A stretch of 64,000 nucleotides of DNA from Ostrinia nubilalis (lineage: Eukaryota; Arthropoda; Insecta; Lepidoptera; Crambidae), in the NCBI RefSeq assembly GCF_963855985.1, contig NC_087097.1:5923001-5987000 (forward strand), in the 5' to 3' direction. The notes below the pieces were generated by a model that saw nothing but the letters and a program-made list of their open reading frames with translations, was not told the DNA's origin and ran no database searches. Shown in pieces: positions 48,012 through 59,617 of this stretch. Numbering within the stretch: the stretch's first letter is position 1; every line of letters starts with the position of its first letter. The position numbers were made by a program, and so were the translations under genes.

Positions 48012-50321
48012 CTAGCGGCCGCCCGCGACTTCGTACGCGTGGACCTCGTTTTACTCCATTAGGGGTGGAGTTTCATAAAATCCGCTCTTAGCATCTACAG
48101 CATTTTAAATTTCAACTCTCTTACTTTAAACACATAGGACTTTCATAATATAAACTTCCAACCTTCCTTTTATCTCCTTAGCCCCCGTAGTTGATTTCTT
48201 ATGATACATTTTCAGTAATATGTACCACCACCACCACCACCACCACCATTTCAGCCATAGGACGTCCACTGCTGAACATAGGCCTCCCCCAATGCTTTCC
48301 ATGTTGATCGATTGGAAGCGGCCTGCGTCCAGCGCTTCCCTGCTACCTTTACGATGTCGTCGGTCCACCTTGTAGGTGGAAGTCCCACGCTACGTTTTCC
48401 GGTACGCGGCCTCCATTCCAGAACCATTCTGCCCCATCAGTTCTGCGTACTATGTGCCCTGCCCATTGCCACTTCAGCTTGCTAATCCGTCGGGCTATGT
48501 CAGCGACTTTGGTTCGTTTACGGATCTCCTCATTTCTGATTCGATCTCGCAAAGAAACACCAAGCATAGCCCTCTTCATAGCACGCTGTGCAACTGAGCT
48601 TCTGTATAAGGCCTATAGTGAGAGGCCACGTTTCCGAGCCATAAGTTATCACTGGTAACACACATTGGTTATACACTCTAGGCATTGAGGTATTTTGGAC
48701 GAAAAGATGTTGCGTAGTTTCCCGAACGCTGCCCAGCCGAGTTGGATTCGTCGATTGACCTCCTTCTCGAAATTGGACCTACCTAGCTGGATCGTTTGTC
48801 CGAGGTAGACATACCTACTTGTCGACAATCTCGAGAATTGAGCTCCCAACTGAAACTGGGTAGGGCGCAACATGGGCATTCGACATAAGCTTCGTTTTGT
48901 CCATGTTCATCCTCAGGCCTACCTGTTGGCACAATCCAAGATCTTCCAACGATTCTGCCATGACCACAATATCGTCGGCAAACCGATGTGTACACAGTAC
49001 CACAGTGTACCGAACAGTATATGTACACCTCCACAATATCTAGAGATCATAGTGAGCATACATTTTAACTTTCAAGTCTCTTACTTTAAAAACCGAGGAC
49101 TGCAATACAAACTTCTAACCCCCTTTTTAACTCCCATAAGGGTTGAATTTTGCAAAATTTCGTCTTAGTGACTACCTACGTTCTAAAAGGAGGTGTATTC
49201 CACTTTCTGGCTGATCAAAGTCAGGTGATCAAAGTGGACTTACAGCGACAATTTAGTGTCCTTTGAATTTATTCTGTGCCTTTGATCACCCACGGATACG
49301 ATGTCCTGGGTGAGCCAAGTGGACTCTAGTTTAAAAACCGCAATAAACAAATTGGACATGTATGTGACAATTCAGAGGTATGATTTATTTATAGGTGATC
49401 AAAGAACACTAAAAATAATAATTTAACTGGAGTCCACTTTGATCATCTTGGTGATCAAAGCCAGGTGGAATAGACCATTAACCCCTATAAGAACTCTTTT
49501 GAGACATGTAGTTTCTGAGACTTCGTGATGAGTGAGTGAGTCACTTAGTCATTCAATGGCCTTTCCTTCTACTAAAATTATACGTACCTATAGTAATTAT
49601 CATTAAAATCAAATAAGTAAGTACCTACCAACCTAAGTAATTAAAATAAAGACCCTACCAAAAAATTAACAAATTACATACAGAAAACAAAAACCAAGTA
49701 ATTCTTATCCTATTTAACTACAATCGCCCACGCGCCCATCCCATTTGTCCGCCGCTGAACCGTACCCTAATATTCATCTCGGTAGATGGCGGCACTTAAT
49801 AAGAATTTGCAAGGAAGTTTGTAAAAAGTCACTAATTAAAATTAACACTTTGATTTGCTCGTTTAAACACAGTGAATGATTCAAATAGGTACATACAGTG
49901 AATGGTTCAATTACATAAAATATCTTTATTTATTAAATTTTCGATACTATTTACGAACAGCGTTATTCATAGTACATGTAATATTTAGTTACTAATTTAC
50001 TAATGATGCCGATAGATGGCGTTTGACAGCTTTGCCTTCATGAATATTTACGTACCTCAAAAATTTTTGTCAGGAGCAAGAAGATTTTAACCAATGACGA
50101 TAGATGGCGCTTTTCCACGTCTTATGAAAATCCCAAATATTTTACGGGACCCTACTTTTTTCCAAAATAAAATTTAGCCTATGTTACTCGTGAGTTATGT
50201 AGCTTTCGAATGGTGAAAGAATTTTTAAAATCGGTCCAGTAGTTTTTGAGCCTATCCATTACAACTAAACAAACAAACAAACAAACAAACAAAGTTTTCC
50301 TCTTTATAATATTAGTGTAGA
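48012..50321 (-). mobile_element. 2310-bp Helitron-like composite, copy B
   Basis: The exact reverse counterpart of 34039-36348, of the same 2310 bp. On its own strand it is preceded by A and followed by T. The flanks are unrelated to those of copy A, so it is a separate insertion. Every stretch I compared by eye, including the LINE piece, was identical. Confidence 0.85.
48226..49014 (-). pseudogene. Broken RTE-clade LINE inside copy B
   Basis: It has the same frameshifts, the same FADDIVVMAESLEDLG motif and the same (GGT)n tail (here CCA repeats at 48225-48248) as 35346-36134. Sharing all defects shows it was carried inside the composite, not inserted twice. Confidence 0.85.
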
Positions 50322-51360
50322 TTGCTATGCTTTTGCAGGGCGTATACTACCATTTACCAACTGTCAATCCTCATGTGTAATGCATATAAATGATTTGAAT
50401 TTGTTGCAATAGTAGAATCTCGTGAGAAAAACGTTTACTAGATAAGGTACTACGTAATGGAGAAGTTTCCATTTTTTTCTATTAATGAAACTTCAAAATA
50501 TAAGTAAAATCAATAATATTGGTGAAATAATCATGAAAATATATCTACAAATAAAGAAATTACAGGGTTCTAAAGTGGTCTATCTTTAGTGGTTGTAAAG
50601 TTTCATCAGAATTCGTTCAGCAGTTTGTACATAAAGAGTAACAAACATTTATTTACACAAATTTTAGTATTCCAAATATTAGTAGAATATAACGAGTTTG
50701 TAAGCCGCTCGTTGGCGAGCATAAACAATTTCCGAGGCAAATAAAACACTGCCTTGATGAGTTTCGGAGTAATTCGTTTCAATTCTGTGCGAAATAATAA
50801 AATTCTATCGGCTAAATGACGTTTTCTTTATTTGCGAAGACTTTGTGACGCAATATAACAAGGAATAAAAGGAATTTTACAACAAGTTTTATCGCTAACG
50901 TAAAGTTGAAATAGGCGCATTTCGTTCTACAGTGATTGCGGGTGCTATCGTGTTTTATTTAGACGTTATGTAGATGGAAGTAACGCTTCCTTTTTCTTTT
51001 TAATGTGAAATCTAAGGGCGGAGACACAATAAAAATCCAAGGCATGACTTTTTAAAAAACTTCCTAAATCTCAATTAGTTTCAAATCTTTATTTAATACT
51101 CGATTGCATTAATTGATTTATAAATCATGCGACATCTATATTTCTTTTTTAAACTATTCACAACAGCTTACAGTTCATAAATTCTACGTAAACGTATAAC
51201 ACTAAATATTTTGGAATCCTTTGATTCCAAATAGCCTATCTCTGTCTATTTGCCTCTGCTTAGTTAAAGAGATCGTGCTTCTGCAGTGAAGACTACATGA
51301 CTTGACGATTATGATGGTAACACAAATAAGTTACGCAACGATAACTCCAATCTAAATATA
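50322..51360. other. Intronic tract, nothing recognised
   Basis: No supportable feature. Confidence 0.4.
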
Positions 51361-51533
51361 CCTAATATATAACTCAAAGGTGACTGACCGACTGAATCTA
51401 TCAACGCACAGCCCAAACCACTGCTTCACTGGACGGATCGGGCTGAAATATGGCATGCAGGTTGATGTTATGAAACTCCATCCCTAAGGGGGTAAAACAG
51501 GATCCACGTGTACATAGTCGCGGGCGGCCGCTA
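51361..51533 (+). mobile_element. Helitron-like element, 'ggcggccgctag' end
   Basis: It ends 'tcgcgggcggccgctag' before T, like the 2310-bp composites, and contains 'gaaactccatccctaagggg'. The 5' end is diverged. Confidence 0.65.
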
Positions 51534-51787
51534 GTCCAACATAACCAGAATGTGACAAAATGTCTCCAACATAAGGCATTTTAACAAGACGTCTTCGCGT
51601 GTCCTCCCAGCCTTATCCCATAAAGTTAACGTACGATGCCGGCTGAGATCATGAAACTGCATTCACGACCACTAAAGGGGTGTTTTTATGTTTAAAATGT
51701 GTCAGTGCTTTAGAATGTCGGATGTTGACATTGGCAGTTCAGAGGATGGCAACAAATTCATTTTCTACATTTCTGTTTGTTTGTATT

Positions 51788-51949
51788 GGTATGATTTCGT
51801 AGCCGACTGTCACTTCTTATGAAGGTAAGTATTTCTGTGAAATACTTTCAGACGACGTGTCGCTTACTACGAATGGTTTTTAATAGTAAACACGTCGCGA
51901 TGACACGTCGTCTGCTGCTAATGCGTGCGGTCGGCTACGAAATCATACC
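51788..51949. mobile_element. MITE, TIR GGTATGATTTCGTAGCCGAC
   Basis: The ends ggtatgatttcgtagccgac and the inverse are perfect. Inside are 'cgacgtgtcg' inverse motifs. The frame across it is not a gene. Confidence 0.85.
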
Positions 51950-51991
51950 TCTAGAGTCACACTCAGAATTTTTATCAGCCAATAATTTTTA

Positions 51992-52029
51992 CGTTTGTCA
52001 AAGTTAAAGTAAGATGGTGCAACCCAGCC
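51992..52029. mobile_element. Half copy of the GGCTGGGTTGCACC MITE
   Basis: Only one TIR side ('aagtaagatggtgcaaccca') is present. Confidence 0.7.
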
Positions 52030-52689
52030 ATACAGATGTGGTAACCAACTCTATGAGCAGATATATTATTTAATCAATGTCTCCATAAAATTATCTATAG
52101 AGATGATAAAAATATGTAAAACAACCTTGAATCTTTCATAATATAAATCATAGGTTAAAACCTAGAATATAATTATTTAACAGGGTAAAATGAGAAAATA
52201 TAATCACTACTGATTAGGACGTCTGATATTCCAAAGTAAACATTATTTGCTACCCACACATTAGAAGAAGCTATCAATCAGCTGGAAACTAATTACAAAG
52301 AGACTTTTTGTTTCTAAGGTCGAACCAAAACCTAGATCAATGACTTGCAAAAGGTGCCTTCAAGTGATTAAGCAGCCTGACACTAACATTTTACTAACGT
52401 AAATTAACCCATTATTCACTCAGCTGGTATTTATTTATTTAATTTAACATTTAGTCGACAGACTAAGGGTTTATACACATTGCTGCAGGGCGTACGGGGA
52501 ATGTGCTTTGTTTGTTTTCTACGCGGAAAGATCCGCGATTGCAAGCGTAAGTTGATGAACGGTGGAATAACGATGAAGTACATTTAAACGTATCAGAGCA
52601 CGTAACAGTTTTTGCAACTGATAGCAGATGGAGCAGAAAAGCTATCTATAGGCGACCATGGATCAGAAAACAGGTATTTCTACCACTCA

Positions 52690-52766
52690 ATGGACCGAAT
52701 ATCTAGCGAAGATCGCGAGATGTATCTGGACCGGTCGTTGTAGAAATTATAGAAGGCCTTTGTCCT
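52690..52766 (+). mobile_element. LINE 3' fragment, 'cgttcgtttcagcc' family
   Basis: 'tggaccgaatatctagcgaa' through 'tggaccggtcgttgtagaaa' to 'aaggcctttgtcct' is the sense strand of the tail family seen at 1961-2160 and 17660-17779. The very end is lost. Confidence 0.6.
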
Positions 52767-52874
52767 ATGGTTCGAAAACAAACAAGTTACTATCATAAAG
52801 GAAAAAAATTGGATGGACCGTTTGAAGTAAGTAAGGCTTATACATTAGTTTATGATCATGATAGTACTAATGTC

Positions 52875-53104
52875 GGTCGGCCGTTTGGTGTAGTGGTTCG
52901 AAACGGACTACAATTCCAGAGGTTGCGGGTTCGATTCCCGCACAGTACAAACATTTGTGTGCATGAACATATTTGTTTGCATACATACATAAATAACATA
53001 AAAAAAGTATTTAAGTATGTTTATATCCGTTGTCTAGTACCCATAGTACAAGCTTTGCTTAGTTTGGGACTAGAAGCGCAGTGTAAAATATTTATTTATT
53101 TATT
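52875..53104 (+). mobile_element. tRNA-derived SINE, full length
   Basis: Pol III A box ggtgtagtgg (52887-52896) and B box ggttcgattcc (52928-52938) lie in a tRNA-like head. The body has 'gtttatatccgttgtctagt' and 'caagctttgcttagtttggg', and it ends in a (TATT)n tail. It is not a tRNA gene: the acceptor stem does not pair. A possible short target repeat is taatgt. Confidence 0.85.
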
Positions 53105-53303
53105 AATGTAACTACAGACGCTACACGTACGCCCCGTAGTAATGTGTTTACAACCTAATTCAAGCGCAAAGCGATCGATTGATTAGCTATCTCTGTACAA
53201 TCTGGGATTGAAATAGGATCTCAGTGGTTCTATGCTTTGTGTTTGTAGGTAAAGGCTAGTTGCAAAGGTAAATTGAAATGGAATGATTGAATGTAGCCAC
53301 TTA

Positions 53304-53421
53304 GTCTTGGTTGCACCATCTTACTTTAACTTTGACAAACGTCAAAAATCTGTCAAACTCCATACAAAAAGCACCGGTTATCGTTAAATTTACTGCCAAA
53401 GTTAGGTGGTGCAACTCAGCC
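53304..53421. mobile_element. Harbinger-type MITE, GGCTGGGTTGCACC family
   Basis: It is flanked by TTA (53301-53303, 53422-53424). The TIRs are slightly diverged ('gtcttggttgcaccatctta'). Confidence 0.85.
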
Positions 53422-54162
53422 TTAATGTAAAGTTAGAGTAATTGTAGTCAGCTCTCAGAACTCTCATACAGTTTTTTTCAGAAAGATATAAGTATTTTAC
53501 ACAAAAAAATATTTTAAGTAAGTTGCCATAACTTTGATACCTACCAAAATGTAGAAAAATGTGTCAATCATAATAAATCTTCGGCCTGACCGTCTAGAAA
53601 GGGGACTAGTGTTTAACCCAAGTCAATAAGTAAAGTTAGGCAAATTAAACGGCACTCGGAACAAATTACGGCAAAACATCGGTAAAAGCCTTGATTAACA
53701 ACCATAAAATCAAGGTCAGAAGGCTGTATCTCATTCGCAATCGAAGAAACAAGCCATTAATTCACTTTAAAGGAACACTTCAAAGAACGTACGGATTCCG
53801 CTTTAATAATGGTTTATGTGGCGGAATTTACATACGCCCTGTTACGTCGCATTGCTGAGGTTGTAGTCAGGTCTTAACCCTTGTAACGATTAGATTAAGA
53901 TTCAAAATCGATTGAGGAAATCTGTTATTTTGTGGCAGATTACAGACAGATGATTGTACAATAGACATACTTACTGTACGGCTAGCACGAAAAACTTTCG
54001 AGTTCAAGACGAGAACGGATTTTCTTACAATTCGATTTCGAATTCGATACGTTCTTATTTGTTTTACTAATCACACTGATGATTGTACGACAAGAGTGCT
54101 ACGAATAAATATAATAAGTATGTGTACTAAAGAGCATTCTTATTAGAATAAAATGAATTAAT

Positions 54163-54395
54163 TCGTTATGACAAGAGTCCAGCCAGTGGTTCGCCTAATT
54201 TATTTACAGGTCGCGGGTAAATGTGTGTATCTTGTCATTTGCTTTCTCTCTATCTTATGTTTGCATGTATTTTCAATTAAAAATACATACATACAAAACT
54301 CCAAGTTGTTGTCATATAATCAAGAATGTTTATATCGTAGTCTGGTACTTTCACTTCAAACTTTGCTTAGTTTGTGCCTATATTTCGCAGCATAA
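54163..54395 (+). mobile_element. Decayed copy of the SINE at 52875
   Basis: It keeps 'ccagtggttcg', 'caggtcgcgggt', 'gtttatatcgtagtctggta' and 'aactttgcttagtttgtgcc' in the same order, with an unrelated middle. Confidence 0.6.
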
Positions 54396-54838
54396 AACGT
54401 CCAATGATATTTTTCACCTTCCGCGATCAACAAAATGCAATGTTCTTAGCGCGCAAATGTCACAAAGCGACCGCTTATAATCGCTTTGAAATTGCCTTAT
54501 CGACTCCATCATTCGATCTGTGTGACCATTAGGCGCACAATGCATCCAAATATCTTCTTGCAGCAGGATTTGCCACGGCCTTGGCGGCAGCTGCAATGCG
54601 GTGCTACTGGATCACGCCATTGTTTGGCTTGCAAGCTTAAATAAATCCACTATCTTGCCTTCAGGTATTTAGTGAAATGGTTTTTTAGGGTTCCTGAGCA
54701 CTTGTCCATCTGTGTTTTCAGGACAACACAGTTTTTGTATTTTGTTCCTTTTAATCGAAAGAGACCTTTTAAGTCCACAACGGGACAAAGGTTTCCTCCT
54801 AGGAGTTCCTAGGAGTAGGAGTCCGGCGCTACTCACAA

Positions 54839-54985
54839 CTTTTTTTTTTTATGTGACAGGAGGCAAACGAGCAGACGGATCACCTGATGGTAAGTGATTA
54901 CATAGACACCCGCAGACCCAGGGGCGTTACAGGTGCGTTGCCAGCGTATACGCTCTCCTCTTGAAAGCTTGTAGGTCGTATCCGT
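54839..54985 (-). mobile_element. Retroelement 3' end, T run on the plus strand
   Basis: A T run (54839-54850) is followed by 'aggaggcaaacgagcagacg' and 'gatcacctgatggtaagtg', a common lepidopteran retroelement end on the minus strand. Confidence 0.6.
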
Positions 54986-55735
54986 ACTTTAATTAGATCG
55001 TCAGTCCATCGAGTTAGCAGGTCTGCCTACATTACATCTAGGTACTAGTCCTTACTCGCACAGAAAAGTGGAGACATGTAATTTAAGTACTTAATTTTTA
55101 GACACATTAATTATAAGTAAAGAAATGTCCAACTGAGAAAGTGTGGGCGACATTTCCCAAATTGTAAGATGGGTTAAGGTGGGGAGTAAGGAAGTGTATA
55201 GAGATGAAGAAGGATATGGAACCATCAGATACGAGAACGACTCGCACTTAGCCGGTTTTTTAAATTATAGTAATCACAGTAACTGTGTGCTGCAAGGTTT
55301 CCCAATTGCAGGTAGTCCTTGAACTTGGCGTTATTAGAGAACTTGGAGCAATTATAATTGCTAATGCCCAGAGGCACGCCACTTAAACAAAACTTAAAAT
55401 TACCTGCCAGTGATAGGTATAATATAAGCAGCATAATGGCGCAAGTACACTATGCGGAAAATTGTCCAAAACGAAGCGCTAGCCCGCACACCGAAGTATG
55501 GGCAACGCACGGGTGGGAGAAGGAGAAAGTAGCCGAGAAGGTGTTCACAATATTACGTCTTGTATAGTGTGCTTGCGTCAATTATAAGTTTCTTAGTTAT
55601 TTTTAATTTTAATTTCAAACGGGATTATTATCATTGTAAAATTTAAATCAGTGATTTCTTATCATACTTCTCTTAGTGGAATTTTTAACCTAAAAACTTT
55701 TAATTTTATTTTAGAAGTTCAATATTAGGCCTAGG

Positions 55736-55852
55736 ATGCGCGCCACGATAAGCGTTTATCACTCAATTATTGATTTTACGCGATAAACCTATTCATTTTT
55801 CGTCTAAAATCATTGATAAGATTTCATCACGGCGCGCATCCTAGCCCGGCTG
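55736..55852. mobile_element. MITE, GGCTAGGATGCGCGCC family, copy 2
   Basis: The TIRs aggcctaggatgcgcgcc and 'ggcgcgcatcctagccc' enclose 'gcgataaacc'. It is better preserved than 46675-46806. Confidence 0.8.
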
Positions 55853-56844
55853 GTGTGCCATTAATTCGCATTTAAAATAAAAGCCAATAATTGTATGTGC
55901 ATGCCAGTCAACAATTTATGTTGAGAAATTATTCAACCAGCTTTTTACTGCATAACCTTTTGAGCACGACACGGAAAGTAATATGAATTTAAAAACTCGT
56001 AATATCTGCATACAGTTCAATTTTCTTTATTCTCTATTTTATGAATACTTTATTTGTGTTGAAAAACCGTAAAAACATAAGCTTTAACATGGCAATACAG
56101 GGTGTAAAAACTAACTACGAAACTTGAAACTGTTTTTATACATTCAGAGTATTATAAAATTCGATAGTACGCGATTGGATTTTCAACAGGACACCAGCTA
56201 AGGTAAGCCAGTCATTTAAAAGGGTAAATGAAAAATATAATAATTTCTAAAGATTTCCGCACATCGCGTGACAAATTATGCACGTGACTCCGTACCATAC
56301 ATCAGAAGTGGGAATTCATGCAAATATCAGATACATAATGGAATAATACGTTGACTTATATGCAGATTTTTATAATATAATACACCGTTTGGCTAATTTT
56401 AAAAAGACTGTATGTACCTTGACATTAGGTATGGATTTTATTGTGATTTTGTTAATGCTACTCCAGTTTTACCGGAATTATTGAAAAAGCAAAGTTTGTC
56501 TTTGTCGGAAGTACTGTCATATTAGTATGGTACCTAAAGAAGTCAATCCAAAAAGGATCCTTTAACTCCGGCACTGGATAGTTTTTTACGACAAACCATT
56601 ATGCAGCCTAGAAATTGAAGACCTAACAAAATATAGTATACCATACTCACTTACTCTGAAATAAATCAAAGCACTTGAAAAGTAGGGTTATTCGTTTGAA
56701 AAATTACATATAACAAGACTAGTAACAATATCAATACCTCCAGTACCTTAAGATATTCGTACCATAGGTTACTTAAGTAATACGTATGGCACGTACGGTA
56801 CTGATATAATTTGCGTTAAATGATAGCGTTAAAACTATAATTAC

Positions 56845-56922
56845 CGAGCATGCTGAGGGCGCGGAATGAGCACCACACGTCCCTCCGGCTGTCGCCGCCG
56901 CCAAAGCACTGCTTCCAGGCAC
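56845..56922 (-). CDS. Exon: short Ala/Gly/Ser-rich cytoplasmic linker
   Basis: The exon has 26 codons in phase 0 at both ends, with acceptor cttgacag and donor TCG followed by gtaatt. In the frame fixed by the upstream exon it reads VPGSSALAAATAGG and ends in SACS. An alternative frame (AWKQCFGGGDSRR...) is also open across this short exon but does not fit the phase of either neighbour, so it was rejected. The peptide lies just inside the membrane and contains two cysteines, which could be acylation sites (inference). It is the last exon before the 45-kb intron. GC content is far above the flanks. Confidence 0.75.
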
Positions 56923-58063
56923 CTGTCAAGACAATAATACCCTTAAAAACAAATCCAACCTTAACTGCAAGGCAATAAAGATTAATTTAGAGAAAACTAA
57001 ATACATCTCATCAACAAGCTAAAACGTAAAAAGGTTACTGAATAAAATAGCTCGTCAGTCATTTTAGTAATAATACCTACAAAGAAGAAGTCTACTTAGA
57101 TGCCTCTAAACTATCTAAAAGATTACTCTTACATCCAATAGCAGCCGGTTCTACAGAAATATTATTTTGAAGGGCATTACAATGAGGATAAAGGTATTAT
57201 TATGCTGGAAATAAAAGAATAGTACGTCTTGGGATTCGACTTGGATGTAGCAATTTGGGATATGAATAATAACACACCATTTTCTTTTCCTATAGCGACG
57301 TTGGAACATGGGAAGGACACTGGTCCACCTGTCAAAATTATATTTTGTATGGAAATTGTAAAAATGTTACAATAGTTATCTAATCTAACATTGGTGTTAT
57401 TTTACTAGTCTTTTCATTTCACGCATACAAATGAACTGTGAAAAGCACCCTCGATTTTCAATCATAGATAAAAAATAATGTAGAGATGGCATTTAGCTCA
57501 TAACAATGGAGCAATACGCAGTAAAATAGAGGGAAAATAAACATGAAAAATGTAAATTAACTTGTAATGTTAACACATTTTTTATCCAATATAAATATGA
57601 ACATACGAGAACATGATTTGAATAATCTTGTTTGCAGTTTTTTCAGGAATTTTTATTGGAAAATACTTGTGTATTTATTAAAGCATGAATTTCAATAACA
57701 CTTGAAGATTTTACATCTAATAAAGATTTCGTTGAAATGTTCCTAGAATATTCTTTTGAAATGAATTTACTGGTATTAAAATAGAGATGATATTTATAAA
57801 TAAATATAATTATGTTAACTAGTTGCTAGTAGGTAATACAAATAAATTAAGTACTGCTTTATTTGTTTCAGAAATGAAACGTTTGAAAAAATAAGCACGT
57901 AGGTACTTTAAAGCCGAACCCGATTCAACAACGTAAGCCTTTGTGAAATACGTCACGAGACTTTTTAGGCCTACCTACTATTTGCATAATATTATGCTTA
58001 AAAATACTTTATTTTTGTTTCAGTGAATTTTATCAGTAACTAAAGATTGTATGTATTATGTAC

Positions 58064-58201
58064 CTTTAACTGTTCCTGCTTATAATCTGGCTGATAAGGG
58101 AGTAGCATCCTGATCTTGCCCCAACGGTTGAAGAACAACGCTATGGCCCCGATCCACACTATCAGCACCAACACTACGATGCCGATCTCCACCCCTCGTA
58201 T
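58064..58201 (-). CDS. Exon: transmembrane segment and basic juxtamembrane region
   Basis: The exon has 46 codons in phase 0 at both ends. The acceptor is ttttgtacag and the donor is AAG followed by gtacat. It begins IRGVEIG, then a hydrophobic run of about 20 residues (IVVLVLIVWIGAIALFF), then NRWGKIRMLLPYQPDYKQEQLK. The charge step from a neutral outer side to R/K-rich residues predicts an N-out, C-in single-pass protein by the positive-inside rule. The run W-x-G-x-I-A-L-F followed by basic residues resembles the membrane segment of FNDC4/FNDC5 as I remember it. I cannot verify this, and an FN3 domain is not in the window. The minus-strand open frame continues past both splice sites by chance. 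I chose the exon borders from the splice consensus and from phase agreement with both neighbours. Confidence 0.88.
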
Positions 58202-59225
58202 CTGTACAAAATAAATGAAAATTATAAATTGTCTTCTAAAATAAACATGCACTAGACTACTTAGGTCCGATTCGACCAAACTTTTATCCGAGAATAACTC
58301 CTGGTATAACTGGCACATTGACAGTTTCAGTTAGGGAAATAATGTGAAAACTGACGATTTATTCTGAGATTAATATTTACTCGTTTGGTCGAATCCACCC
58401 TTAAAAGAACAACATACTCATAAGTGTTACTTGCTAGGTATTTCTGCATAATTATAAATCGATTTGGAATGAAAATGTTTTCATTTCTCAATGTATTAAT
58501 CTGGTTTAATAAGCCCACTGAAATGAAAAAAAAACTGTTTCAGCTACATAATTTATTATTTACCTCTATTTTATTATATTAAGAACAGGGTATACACCAC
58601 GGTGTAAAGTTTCTATTATGTTTATGCTTCTGGATACAGGAATATCTATTTACATAGAATCCACAACCAAATAGAATTTCTAATTCGTAGTGAAGCGCTT
58701 CTCTATTCTAAGTAAAAGACATGACCAAGCTTTAGTTTCGTAGAAATAGTTCAAGTTAGCTGATGTTAACGTTAACTCCGACTGTAACAGTTATATCCAG
58801 GACGTAATAAAGGCTTACTACGTAATATGGGATTAGTACAAACGAGAACTGTACATCCTACCGTTCCTTATGTCTGAAGGAAAAAGGGTCACAATCGATC
58901 GCTTATTTTTGTCGCCATGTACATTGTACAGACGACAGCGCATGAAGCAAAATACTGTGGTATCTTATGTACTGGTAATAGGTACTGTTTTCCCACAAAA
59001 ATGTACATTCTGATCTGCTCTATTTAGGCTTCGTGACGTAGTTGAATGACACGGCGAATAAGTATGGCAGGTATCATTAAGAGAGATCAAAGTAAATGTT
59101 ATTAGCAAGAATTATAGCGTCAAGAGCAGTATACTTTAATGATATCAATACGCCTCCGTTTTCTTAAGCCTAATTCACACTGGCACATGCTAAGTTTAGT
59201 GTGAAAAGCTTTTAAGCAACATGAC

Positions 59226-59348
59226 ATCATCATCATCATCTCACCCATAGATCATCCACTGCTGAACATAGGCCTCCCCCAATGCTTTCCAATTCCATGT
59301 TACGCGGCCTGCGTCCAGCGCTTTCCTGCTACCTTTATGATGTCGTCA
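59226..59348 (-). mobile_element. RTE-clade LINE 3' end in intron
   Basis: It runs 'catcatcatcatcatctcac', 'ctgctgaacataggcctccc', 'ctacctttatgatgtcgtc'. Flanking 'acatgaca' repeats suggest its target site. Confidence 0.8.
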
Positions 59349-59617
59349 TGTCATGTCAACACATGACATGATACACATAAAACCATTGCTACATGATCTA
59401 AATTATACAGGTACCGGCATTTTTCGGTTGGCAATTTCGATTTTAATTACGTTTTCCCGGACATGTATGTCAAATTTTACTTGAAATTTCTATCGCCACA
59501 TATTTTGTTCCTAAATAGACACAGTTTGCACTAGTTTAAGAGCCAAAGTCCCAATATTATACTACATTGTATTTACATCAATGAAGGTACTTATTTTCTA
59601 TTTATTTAAATATTTAC

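Larger units (their letters stand above)
11840..56844 (-). other. 45-kb intron filled with nested transposable elements
   Basis: The donor (gtaatt) follows the exon at 56845 and the acceptor (ctacag) precedes the exon at 11652-11839. Both flanking exons are phase 0 at this junction. The intron contains nearly all of the large foldback elements, both 2310-bp Helitron-like copies, LINE tails, SINE copies and MITEs listed separately. No other convincing coding exon was found inside it on either strand. Unseen alternative or microexons cannot be excluded. Confidence 0.75.
56923..59617 (-). other. Introns between visible exons 1-3
   Basis: The two introns are 56923-58063 (1141 bp) and 58202-59617 (1416 bp). 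They are AT-rich and hold one decayed RTE LINE tail (59226-59348). I see no other recognisable element. Confidence 0.7.

Noticed and set aside
34039..50321. The paired 2310-bp copies as an assembly mirror artefact
   Set aside because: The sequences immediately outside the borders differ on all four sides and the borders are proper A-TC/CTAG-T ends, which an artefact would not produce.
51819..52007. Plus-strand frame starting MKVSISVKYF
   Set aside because: It lies mostly within the MITE at 51788-51949, uses both TIR halves, and then runs into a half MITE.
52875..52950. A tRNA gene
   Set aside because: The A and B boxes are present, but the acceptor stem does not pair and the sequence continues into a SINE body and tail.
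54414..54650. Possible exon (minus-strand frame with DIWMHCAPNGHTDRM, or plus-strand Ala-rich frame after an AG)
   Set aside because: The two strands compete, there is no domain, no consistent splice pair, and the phase matches no neighbouring exon.
56845..56922. Alternative frame AWKQCFGGGDSRRDVWCSF
   Set aside because: It does not fit the phase-0 junctions with the exons at 58064-58201 and 11652-11839.
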